Assembly: GCF_900110865.1 (NCBI RefSeq)
Contig: NZ_FOFD01000004.1
Span: forward strand, 62,001-126,000
Direction: 5' to 3'
Source: Natrinema salaciae
GTDB lineage: Archaea > Halobacteriota > Halobacteria > Halobacteriales > Natrialbaceae
DNA: 64,000 bases
Under the pieces are notes generated by a model. The model was given only the letters and a program-made list of their open reading frames with translations, did not search any database and had not been told where the DNA came from. This document shows, piece by piece, positions 25,436-32,695 of this stretch. A program made the position numbers and the translations under genes. The number at the start of each line of letters is the position of its first letter. Position 1 is the stretch's first letter.

Positions 25436-27709
25436 GTGATTCGCGATCCGATTCGCCGGCTTCGGTCGTCCGACTCCGTTCTCGACCGACCGCGCCGCGT
25501 CCAGCTCGCCGCGCTCGCCGTCGTCTGTCTCGCCGGTCTCGCAGTGTGGACGCTCGCGACCGACCTCTTTCCCTACCACTCGAGCAACGACGACGAGGGT
25601 GTCTACCTCCTGCAGGCCGCCATGCTGCTCGAGGGACAGCTCGAGCTCCGGGCCGGCGACCTCGCCGACGCGTTCCGGCCGTGGTTCTTCGTGCAAGACG
25701 GCGGGCGACTCTACTCGAAGTACTCGCCGGTCGTCCCCGCGATGTACGCCGTCTCGATGGCGCTGTTCGGCGAGCCGCGGGTGACGCTCGTCGCCGTCGC
25801 GCTGGGGAACGCGGCGCTCGTCTACGGCCTCGGATCGATGGTGTTCGATCGATGGGTCGGTGTGGTCGCCGCGGCCGTCTTCGCGGCCGCCCCGATGACC
25901 CTCCTGACGTCGTCGGTGTTCCTCCCGTACGCCCCGACGACGCTGCTGAACTGCGCCTTCGCGGTGTGGTATCTCCGCGGCGTGCGCGAGGGACGGCTCC
26001 GTCACGCCGTCCTGGCCGGGACCGCGATCGGGCTCGCGTTCTTCGCTCGGCCGTACACCGCCGTCCTGTTCGCGCTTCCCTTCATCTGTCACGCGGGCTG
26101 GTCGGTGCTGCGATCGGTTCGCGACCGCTGGTGGGACCGCGGACTCCGCCCCCTCCCGGACCCCGTTCGACGAAACGCCGCTACCGCCGCGGTCGGATTC
26201 GCCTTCGTCGGGCTGGCGCTCGCGTACAACGCCCGGGTCACGGGCGCGGCCCTGACCTTTCCGTACGCGGCGTTCGCCCCGCTCGACGGACCCGGGTTCG
26301 GCCACCGCGAACTCCTCGATCACTCGCTCGAGTACACGCCGGCCGTCGCCCTCGAGGCGAACGGCGCTGCCCTCTGGTACTTCGCCACGCGCTGGTTCAC
26401 GGCGGGGCCGCTCGGAACGGTCGCCGCGCTGACGGGAACGGCGGTCGCGCTGTGGCGGTGGCTCCCCGTTCCCGGATCGGACGAAGCGGGCGGCCGTGGA
26501 AGCGACCGGACCGCGGGCTTGCTGCTGGCCGGCCTCTTCGTCTCGGTCCCGCTCGGTAACTTCGCGTTCTGGGGGAATTACAACGTACACGCCGGCGTCG
26601 GCGATCCGACGACGGGCCTCCTCTCGAAGTTCGGGCCGTTCTACCACTTCGACCTGCTCGTGCCGCTGTCGATCTTCGCCGGGTTCGCCGTCGTCGTCGG
26701 CTACCGACGGTGTCGCGACGCCGCGATCCGACGCCGGATCGCGACCGTCGCATCGCCGCGGGCCGCTCGAGCCGTCGTCCTCGCCGTCCTGCTCGTCGGT
26801 GCGCTCGTCGCCGGAGCCGCGAACGCCGCCCTCCTCTCGGCACCGGTCGAGCGCAACGCCGCCCACACGGACCGGTTCGAGTCCGCCTACGAGCCCGTCG
26901 AGGAGCGCGACCTCGAGAACGCGCTGGTCTTCCTGCCGACGCCGTACGGCCAGTGGCAGAACCACCCGTTCCAGGCGCTCCGGAACGACGGCGGCCTCGA
27001 CGGCGAGGTGGTCTACGCGCTCGACGGCGCTCCGAGCCGCGATTTCGCCGTGCTCGACGCCTATCCGAGCCGGACGTACTACCGCTACAGCTACCGCGGC
27101 GAGTGGACGGCCACGCCGAGCGACGAGATCACCGCCCGACTCGAGGAGCTGTCGGTTCGGTCGGGCGAGCGACTCGACGGCGAAACGACCGTCGGGATCG
27201 CCGATCGAGTCGACCGGGTACGGGTTCGCCTCGAGAACGACGGCCAGGTCGCCGACTACACCGTCGCCGACGCCGGATCGGCGCTGTCCGTCGCGTGGAC
27301 CCTCGAGCGCGGCGCTGGAACCGAGAGCGACGCGACCGCGAACGGCACCCCCGTGGGCGTCGCCCGCCTGAACGAGTCGCCGAACGAGTCGGTGGCGTTC
27401 GACGCCGCCGACGAACTCGTCCTCACCGTCACGCAGGTCCAGCCGGAAGGCGCGACGTACACCTACCGACAGGAGGTGACCGTCCGAGCGACCGACGACG
27501 GGGTCGACGTCGTCTGGCCGCCCGAACGGACCGGCTGTCCGCTCGTCGCCGACTGCGGGACCGAAGGGACCTACCTCCCGGACCATCCGGAGAGCCGTAG
27601 CGACTGGGAGACCTTCGAGACACGACTCGAGGTGGCGTCGGCGTCGTCGCATCGGTCCGGCCGTCGGCGAGTCGCGAGCGGGATGGGGCAATTCAGGCAC
27701 CAGCGTTAG
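25436..27709 (+). CDS. ArnT/PMT-like membrane glycosyltransferase (GT39-type, GT-C fold)
   Basis: A 757-residue membrane enzyme from GTG 25436. About 10-12 membrane segments occupy residues 1-460; after the first, an external loop has SNDDEGVYLLQAAMLLEG, the acidic catalytic motif of GT-C transferases. A large extracytoplasmic C-terminal part (about 470-757) is beta-rich. Such enzymes move a sugar from dolichyl- or polyprenyl-phosphate onto lipid, protein or glycan outside the membrane. It lies 18 nt after the iron-binding lipoprotein gene and so is probably under the same iron box. A dolichyl-phosphate sugar synthase, also with an iron box, is encoded at 28886-29635 and could make its donor. 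The acceptor is unknown. Confidence 0.82.
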   Translation: MIRDPIRRLRSSDSVLDRPRRVQLAALAVVCLAGLAVWTLATDLFPYHSSNDDEGVYLLQAAMLLEGQLELRAGDLADAFRPWFFVQDGGRLYSKYSPVVPAMYAVSMALFGEPRVTLVAVALGNAALVYGLGSMVFDRWVGVVAAAVFAAAPMTLLTSSVFLPYAPTTLLNCAFAVWYLRGVREGRLRHAVLAGTAIGLAFFARPYTAVLFALPFICHAGWSVLRSVRDRWWDRGLRPLPDPVRRNAATAAVGFAFVGLALAYNARVTGAALTFPYAAFAPLDGPGFGHRELLDHSLEYTPAVALEANGAALWYFATRWFTAGPLGTVAALTGTAVALWRWLPVPGSDEAGGRGSDRTAGLLLAGLFVSVPLGNFAFWGNYNVHAGVGDPTTGLLSKFGPFYHFDLLVPLSIFAGFAVVVGYRRCRDAAIRRRIATVASPRAARAVVLAVLLVGALVAGAANAALLSAPVERNAAHTDRFESAYEPVEERDLENALVFLPTPYGQWQNHPFQALRNDGGLDGEVVYALDGAPSRDFAVLDAYPSRTYYRYSYRGEWTATPSDEITARLEELSVRSGERLDGETTVGIADRVDRVRVRLENDGQVADYTVADAGSALSVAWTLERGAGTESDATANGTPVGVARLNESPNESVAFDAADELVLTVTQVQPEGATYTYRQEVTVRATDDGVDVVWPPERTGCPLVADCGTEGTYLPDHPESRSDWETFETRLEVASASSHRSGRRRVASGMGQFRHQR

Positions 27710-27734
27710 GGATCGAGTGCGCGGCAGAACGCGT

Positions 27735-28778
27735 ATGGCCGAAACGCGTTGCAGGTACGTCACGAGCAGTAGCGGCGTGGACGACGCCGGGGCGATCTGT
27801 TGCTGGCGATCCACGTGGGAGGACACCGACCGGTGCATCTGGCACACCGAGACCACCGTTCCGATGGCGGCGTACGAACGGGACCCGCCGGAGCCGGGCG
27901 AACGGCTCGACGGGGCGAACTTCCGGGGAGCGACGTTGAGCGGTGCGTCGTTTCTCACGGGGCGGTCGTTCGTCGACGCGGATTTCACGGAGGCGGTCCT
28001 CGACGGAGCCGACCTCTCGGCGGCCGACCTCCGCCGGGCGACGTTTCGGGACGTCGACGCCCACGGGACGTCGTTCCGGGCCGCGAACCTCCACGACGCG
28101 GTGTTCGTCTTCGCCGACCTCCGCGGGGCGGACTTCCGAAACGCGAGGCTCTACCGCGCCGGCCTGACCGACGTTCGGATCAATCTCGAGACGGCGTTCG
28201 GCGAGCGGTCGGTGTACGAGGCGGAGCTCGAGCGGGCGTCGGCGGACGAGGACCTGTGGGATCGAGTCGACTCCGCACAGTGGCTCTACCGCGAACTGCA
28301 GCGGCTCTACGACGAGAACGCGTTCCCGGAGCGGGTTCACACCTACTACCTGCGCGAGATGGACTTCCGCCGACGGCAGGCCTGGCGGGTCGGACGCTAC
28401 CTGCAGGCGATCAAACTCGCCGGCTCGCGCTGGGTCATGCTGTACGGAACGAGCCCGTGGCGGGTCGTGACGACGTCGCTGCTCCTGATCCTCGTCTGCG
28501 CGGGGCTCTATCCGCTGACCGGCGGCATCCAGGAGGTCGGGGCCGACAGCGCGGTCACGTACCAGATCGACGATCCCACCGATGCGTCCAGCCGCGTCCT
28601 CGTCCGGGCGTTCTTCAAGAGCCTCTACTTCAGCGTCATCACCTTCGCGACGCTGGGATACGGGGACATCCAGCCGGTCGGCGAGTGGGCTCGCGCTATC
28701 GCCGGCGTCGAGACCCTGCTCGGATCGCTCCTGATGGCACTGCTGGTGTTCGTGTTGACGAGAAGCGTCCACTACTGA
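27735..28778 (+). CDS. Pentapeptide-repeat protein fused to a two-helix K+-channel-like pore
   Basis: A 347-residue protein in three parts. Residues 1-45 hold Cys6, Cys22, Cys23, Cys34 and His37 (CRY...CCWR...CIWH), a likely metal site. Residues about 60-140 are pentapeptide repeats (ANFRGATLSGASF, ADLSAADLRRATF, ADLRGADFRNARL), a beta-helix. After a helical linker, the C-terminal part has two membrane helices flanking the selectivity filter TLGYGD (about 310-315), as in K+ channels. The ArnT-like gene ends 25 nt upstream on the same strand, so it is probably transcribed with the iron-box operon. A TATA-like gttagg near 27708 could give extra expression. Ion and trigger are not known. Confidence 0.85.
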   Translation: MAETRCRYVTSSSGVDDAGAICCWRSTWEDTDRCIWHTETTVPMAAYERDPPEPGERLDGANFRGATLSGASFLTGRSFVDADFTEAVLDGADLSAADLRRATFRDVDAHGTSFRAANLHDAVFVFADLRGADFRNARLYRAGLTDVRINLETAFGERSVYEAELERASADEDLWDRVDSAQWLYRELQRLYDENAFPERVHTYYLREMDFRRRQAWRVGRYLQAIKLAGSRWVMLYGTSPWRVVTTSLLLILVCAGLYPLTGGIQEVGADSAVTYQIDDPTDASSRVLVRAFFKSLYFSVITFATLGYGDIQPVGEWARAIAGVETLLGSLLMALLVFVLTRSVHY

Positions 28779-28885
28779 CGCTCGCGGGCGTCGCCCGCGG
28801 GGTGGCTCACGAACCGATCCGCGAGGCACGTCGGCAGAGAGCAGTCGAACGTGGCGACCCGTCGAGCGGGTCCCGGTCGGGGTCG

Positions 28886-29635
28886 TTACTGCGTCGGTCG
28901 GTGCGGCAGCTCCCGGAGTCGCTCCTCGAGCGAGACTTTGACGATCGACCGCGCGATTTCCGCGCCGCCTTTGAGCGGATCGAGCTTCGTCTGGCCGGCG
29001 CGCTCGCGGTACTCGATCGGGTGTTCGCGAACGTCGTAGCCGCGCATCAGCGGGCGGATCAGGAGTTCGGCCGAGAGGCCGGTGTTCTCGGTCCACTCGA
29101 TCGATTCGACCACGTCGCGTCGGTAGGCGCGCATCCCGGTCGTCGTGTCGTGGACGCGCGTTCCCATCAGGACGCTCGCGAGCGCCGCGAAGACCTGATT
29201 GCCGAAGCGATTGAACCCGGGCATCGCGTCGGCCCCGTGGTAGAGCCGATCGCCGCTGACGACGTCGTGGCCGTCGTTGATCAGCTCGAGGAACTCCGGA
29301 AGTTGCTCCATCGGATACGTGTCGTCGCAGTCGGTCGTGACGACGATCGGTCGATCGGGCTCGAGGATCGCTGCGCGCACGGCGACGCCGTACCCCTGTG
29401 GTCGCTGTTCGATGACCGTCGCGCCGTGCTCGCGGGCGATCTCGGGCGTGCGGTCCGCGGAGCCGTCGACGCAGACGACGTCGGCCTTCCCGTCGGTGAC
29501 GTCGTCGACGTCCGAGAGCACCTTTCCGATCGCTTCCTCCTCGTTGTAGGTGCCCATGACGACGCTCACGTCGTCGAAGGTGTATTCGTCCCCGCTGCTT
29601 CCGTCCGTTCGTTTTGACTCCTCCCCACTGCTCAT
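28886..29635 (-). CDS. GT2 dolichyl-phosphate sugar synthase-like glycosyltransferase
   Basis: A 249-residue GT-A-fold family 2 glycosyltransferase like dolichyl-phosphate mannose/glucose synthases (archaeal AglJ-type). VSVVMGTYNEEEAIGKVL opens the fold; DVVCVDGSADRTPEIA, VTTDCDDTYP (metal-binding acidic motif), DVVSGDRLYHGADAMPGFNRFGN and GMRAYRRDVV follow. No C-terminal membrane helix is present, so it would act at the cytosolic membrane face on dolichyl phosphate. An iron box (29668-29683) lies just upstream, with a minus-strand TATA (cataaat near 29661) 26 nt before ATG 29635. Its product is a plausible donor for the ArnT-like enzyme, with which it is convergent. Confidence 0.88.
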   Translation of the reverse strand: MSSGEESKRTDGSSGDEYTFDDVSVVMGTYNEEEAIGKVLSDVDDVTDGKADVVCVDGSADRTPEIAREHGATVIEQRPQGYGVAVRAAILEPDRPIVVTTDCDDTYPMEQLPEFLELINDGHDVVSGDRLYHGADAMPGFNRFGNQVFAALASVLMGTRVHDTTTGMRAYRRDVVESIEWTENTGLSAELLIRPLMRGYDVREHPIEYRERAGQTKLDPLKGGAEIARSIVKVSLEERLRELPHRPTQ

Positions 29636-29667
29636 TGGCGGTACTCTCTGCTCCCCGTATTTATGCG

Positions 29668-29683
29668 TTTAGGTTTGCCTAAA
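29668..29683. promoter_or_regulatory. DtxR/IdeR-type iron box
   Basis: TTTAGGTTTGCCTAAA has perfect 6-bp arms around TTTG. It lies just upstream of the minus-strand TATA (near 29661) of the dolichyl-phosphate sugar synthase gene, centred 40 nt before its ATG. It would overlap the TFB-recognition side of that promoter. Confidence 0.85.
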
Positions 29684-29915
29684 ACAAGCGCCGGGTACCC
29701 CGACTGGCGGTGCGGCTGTGGATTCCGGGGACGAGCCGGACGGGAACGAGCGTCACGATGACTGTGCCGACGAGCAGCGGTCCGAGTTCGTATTCTCGAG
29801 CTCTCAGACACGGCATCGAGAATAGAAGTCGTGGAACCCGCGGAGAGAAGCGTGATACGTCGACATGGGTCGTCAGGGGAGGTATGCAACGACTACCAAC
29901 TGGTTCGTCTGTGCC

Positions 29916-30137
29916 TCAATCAGCGGAATGGGACGGATAGTAGTACGTATATATGGCAGCAAACGTGACGAAAACCGCAAGCGAACCAACTATCGCACCC
30001 ATCCAATTTGCATACGGGACTCCGATCGAGGTAAATACTATCATGGCTGCCTGGGCACCATGAGACATTCCAATAATAACTGCCAGTCCGAGTATAAATC
30101 GCGTTACGGGATTTTCTTCGACCGGGTAAGAGTACAT
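29916..30137 (-). CDS. Small two-helix membrane protein (73 aa)
   Basis: A 73-residue protein with two clear membrane helices, roughly residues 12-35 (RFILGLAVIIGMSHGAQAAMIVF) and 45-64 (MGAIVGSLAVFVTFAAIYTYYY). Codon use is AT-richer than in neighbouring genes (ATA, TTT and GTA codons are common). ATG 30137 has a good minus-strand TATA (ttaata on minus, near 30165) 28 nt upstream, supporting a leaderless gene. No family recognised. It sits between iron-box genes but has no box of its own. Confidence 0.65.
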   Translation of the reverse strand: MYSYPVEENPVTRFILGLAVIIGMSHGAQAAMIVFTSIGVPYANWMGAIVGSLAVFVTFAAIYTYYYPSHSAD

Positions 30138-30239
30138 ATTTGATCGTTCATTCCCAATCGGTATTAACCTTTCCTTCAGTACCGATTGCGTATTTTACAG
30201 CACGGCTTGAATTATTTCTCGTATGATAGTCAAATAGCC

Positions 30240-31877
30240 CTAGCGGGCGTCTGCTATATGATCCGCGGCCTTCAGCGCGAGCGCGGCGATCGTCAGCGTC
30301 GGGTTCATCGCCCCGGCGGTCGGGAAGACGCTGCTCGAGGCGATCCAGCAGTTCTCGAGGTCGTGGGTCCGCAGCGTCGGATCGACGACGCTCTCGGTCG
30401 GATCGGTCCCCATCCGGGTCGTTCCCATGTGGTGGTTGGTCGGGACGACATCGTCGGGGCCGTCCTGCGAGGTGATCGTCGCACCGAGTTCGTCGAAGAT
30501 ATCCTCCTGGATCTCGTTCGCTCGCTCGATCGTCCGCAGCGCCCGGTCGCCGACGGTCCAGTGGACGTCGGGGACGGGGTTGCCGCGGTCGTCGGTCCGG
30601 TCGGGGTCGAGGCCGACGTAGCTGTCCTCGCGCGGGAGCTGTTCGACCAGCGCGCCGACGGCGACGTGGGTGCCGTAGTCGGCCCGGATGCGCTCGAGCA
30701 GGTCGTCGCCCCAGTCGTCGCCTGTCAGCGCCATGCCGACCGGCGAAGGGCCGGCGTAGTTGAAGAACTCGAGTTTGAAGGGGGCGAACGCCGCGTCGGC
30801 GTCGTCGTAGAACTGGTGGGACTCGCTGGTCGGGAAGCCGACGTGGTTCTGCCGGGTCGGCTCGTCGAGGACGCCGAAGGTCCCCGCGAAACAGTGCTCC
30901 ATGAAGTACCGGCCGACGCGGCCGCTCGAGTTAGCCAGTCCGTCGGGGTAGTGACTCGACTCGGAGAGCAACAGCAGGCGGGGCGTCTCGACGCCGCCGC
31001 AGGCGATCACGAAGGCGTCGGCTTCCTGTCGGTGGCGCTCGCCGTCGGGAGTCGCGTAGACGGCCGCCGAGATCGAGTCGGCGTCGTGCTCGAGGCGCTG
31101 GACGGGCGCGCGGTCGATCACGGTCGCGCCCGCCCGTTCGGCGCGCTCGACGTGGACCGTCGCGTCGTACTTCGCGCCGGAGGGACAGACCGGACGGCAG
31201 GTGCCGTAGCCGACGCAGGCGCTGCGATCGTCGTAGGACTCGGAGTTGCGCGCGTTCGGCACGGAGTGCATCGCGATCTCGAGTTCGTCGCAGGCCTCGG
31301 CGAACAGACTGTCGCTGTAGGAGGGCGGAAACGCCGGCATCGGATGCGGCTCCTCGCGGGGCGGCGCGAAGGGGTTGTCGGCGGCACCGGCGACCCCCAG
31401 TTCGCGCTCCGCCTGCGCGTAGTACGGCCGGAGGTCCGCGTAGTCGATCGGCCAGTCCGCGCCGACCCCGCGGACGCTCCGGGCGTTGAAATCGGCCTCG
31501 TGCAGTCGCATCACCATCCCCTGCCAGTGGAGCGTCGACCCGCCGACGCCCTTGACCCGGGCGCGGTTCAGCGGGTAGTGGCGGTCGCCCGACGCCGAGT
31601 ACGCGTCCCGCTCGGGATCGCCGTCCCAGACGGCCGGCCGACCGTACGACGGCCTGATCGCCCGTTCCTGTCTGGCGAGCCGGTCGGCCGGATCGAACCG
31701 CGGGCCGGCCTCCAGGATCACGACCTCGCGGCCGGCCTCGGCGAGTCGGTCCGCGACGATCCCGCCGGCGGGACCCGCGCCGATGACGCAGACGTCGGCG
31801 TCCGCCACCGGCGTGCGGTCGGCGTCCGCGTCGGTAACGGGCCGCGCCGATTCGGCGGGCGGACGGCTGCCGCTCAC
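30240..31877 (-). CDS. GMC-type FAD oxidoreductase (gluconate 2-dehydrogenase-like large subunit)
   Basis: A 545-residue flavoenzyme. The Rossmann motif DVCVIGAGPAGGIVADRLAEAG (about 27-48) binds FAD. ARVKGVGGSTLHWQG is the GMC signature-1 region; CVGYGTCRPVCPSGAKYD is a Cys-rich insertion typical of sugar/gluconate dehydrogenase large subunits; HHMGTTRMGTDP holds active-site histidines; and NPTLTIAALALKAADHI closes the fold. GTG 31877 overlaps the stop of the subunit 3 gene (GTGA), so the pair is translationally coupled. It has no signal and may ride out with the Tat-exported partner. Expected reaction: FAD-linked oxidation of a sugar or aldonic acid. It is under the iron box at 32435. Confidence 0.87.
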   Translation of the reverse strand: MSGSRPPAESARPVTDADADRTPVADADVCVIGAGPAGGIVADRLAEAGREVVILEAGPRFDPADRLARQERAIRPSYGRPAVWDGDPERDAYSASGDRHYPLNRARVKGVGGSTLHWQGMVMRLHEADFNARSVRGVGADWPIDYADLRPYYAQAERELGVAGAADNPFAPPREEPHPMPAFPPSYSDSLFAEACDELEIAMHSVPNARNSESYDDRSACVGYGTCRPVCPSGAKYDATVHVERAERAGATVIDRAPVQRLEHDADSISAAVYATPDGERHRQEADAFVIACGGVETPRLLLLSESSHYPDGLANSSGRVGRYFMEHCFAGTFGVLDEPTRQNHVGFPTSESHQFYDDADAAFAPFKLEFFNYAGPSPVGMALTGDDWGDDLLERIRADYGTHVAVGALVEQLPREDSYVGLDPDRTDDRGNPVPDVHWTVGDRALRTIERANEIQEDIFDELGATITSQDGPDDVVPTNHHMGTTRMGTDPTESVVDPTLRTHDLENCWIASSSVFPTAGAMNPTLTIAALALKAADHIADAR

Positions 31878-32425
31878 GCGTCCGGCCCCCGCTGGTAGCT
31901 CTCGAGCCCGCCCGGGTGGCCGATCGGGTTCTCGATGCCGACCAGTTCGCCGCCGGTCGGCGAGGTGTACAGCGCCACCAGCAGTTCGTTGACGACGTAG
32001 TAGCGCAGCCGTTCGCGAGTCCGCCCGTCGGGGTCCTCCGCCGCGGAATCCACGCCGAGCTCCCGCAAGCACCGGTCCCGGTCGGCGGGGGAGAGGGCCG
32101 GAAACGCGTCGCCGAACCAGTCGTCGGCGCGCTCGTTCAGTTCCGCGACCGCGGCGTCCACGTTCGCCGCGTGAGTCGGGTCCTCGAGTCGGCCCTCGAG
32201 GAACGTCTCGACGAACGTCGCCGTGCCGGTGACCTCGCTGGGATAGACGACCGCGGCGGCTGCGACCAGCGTCTCGCGAATTCGCTCGGTGTCGACGTCG
32301 GCCGCCGGATCGCCGTCGCTCCCGCCGGGGGCCGATCCGGTCGGGGCCGCACAGCCCGACAGCGTCCCGCCACCGACGCCGAGTGCGGCCAGCGCGGCGA
32401 CCGCATCTCGTCTGGTCAGCTCCAT
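31874..32425 (-). CDS. Gluconate 2-dehydrogenase subunit 3-family Tat lipoprotein
   Basis: A 183-residue protein with Tat signal and lipobox (MELTRRDAVAALAALGVGGGTLSGC). The mature part matches gluconate 2-dehydrogenase subunit 3: IRETLVAAAAVVYPSEVTGTATFVETFLEG, WFGDAFPALSPADRDRCLRELG, RERLRYYVVNELLVALYTSPTGGELVGIENPIGHPGG. This small subunit is the Tat carrier for the FAD subunit encoded next, overlapping by GTGA. No cytochrome c subunit gene is adjacent, so the electron acceptor is unclear. A minus-strand TATA (gtataag near 32454) and an iron box are upstream of ATG 32425. Confidence 0.88.
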   Translation of the reverse strand: MELTRRDAVAALAALGVGGGTLSGCAAPTGSAPGGSDGDPAADVDTERIRETLVAAAAVVYPSEVTGTATFVETFLEGRLEDPTHAANVDAAVAELNERADDWFGDAFPALSPADRDRCLRELGVDSAAEDPDGRTRERLRYYVVNELLVALYTSPTGGELVGIENPIGHPGGLESYQRGPDA

Positions 32426-32434
32426 GGGAGCGGA

Positions 32435-32448
32435 TTAGGTAAACCTAA
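32435..32448. promoter_or_regulatory. Perfect 14-bp DtxR/IdeR-type iron box
   Basis: TTAGGTAAACCTAA is a perfect palindrome (TTAGGT-AA-ACCTAA). It is centred 16 nt before ATG 32425 of the gluconate-dehydrogenase-like operon, between its TATA and start codon. It is about 250 bp from the ABC permease gene on the other strand, probably too far to control that promoter. Confidence 0.87.
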
Positions 32449-32695
32449 ACCTTATACTCGTTGGAACGGGACGCTCCGGTATCGATCGGCGCGACCGACG
32501 CGGGGTCCGCTGGCGGCCGGAACCGAGGACCGCGCTCGGTCGCCGGCCGGTGCCGGCGAACGGGTTCGGCCGTCGACCGCGAGAGCGGCGGACCGGTCGG
32601 ATCGGAATCGCCACATATACCGCCGTGTCCGGCCGAGTGTCACAACACACGTCACCAGTCGTCCGAAGTACCCTGTACGACCCCGACACCCATCT

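Noticed and set aside
27704-27715. Iron box directly before the channel gene (TTAGG in the ArnT-like stop)
   Set aside because: There is no CCTAA partner at the right spacing, so control is more likely through the upstream operon promoter.
24278-27988. A 1236-codon minus-strand open frame across the iron-binding protein and ArnT-like genes
   Set aside because: It is the antisense shadow of GC-rich codons; its product is Arg/Gly/Asp-rich with no recognisable domain, while the plus-strand frames encode clear families.
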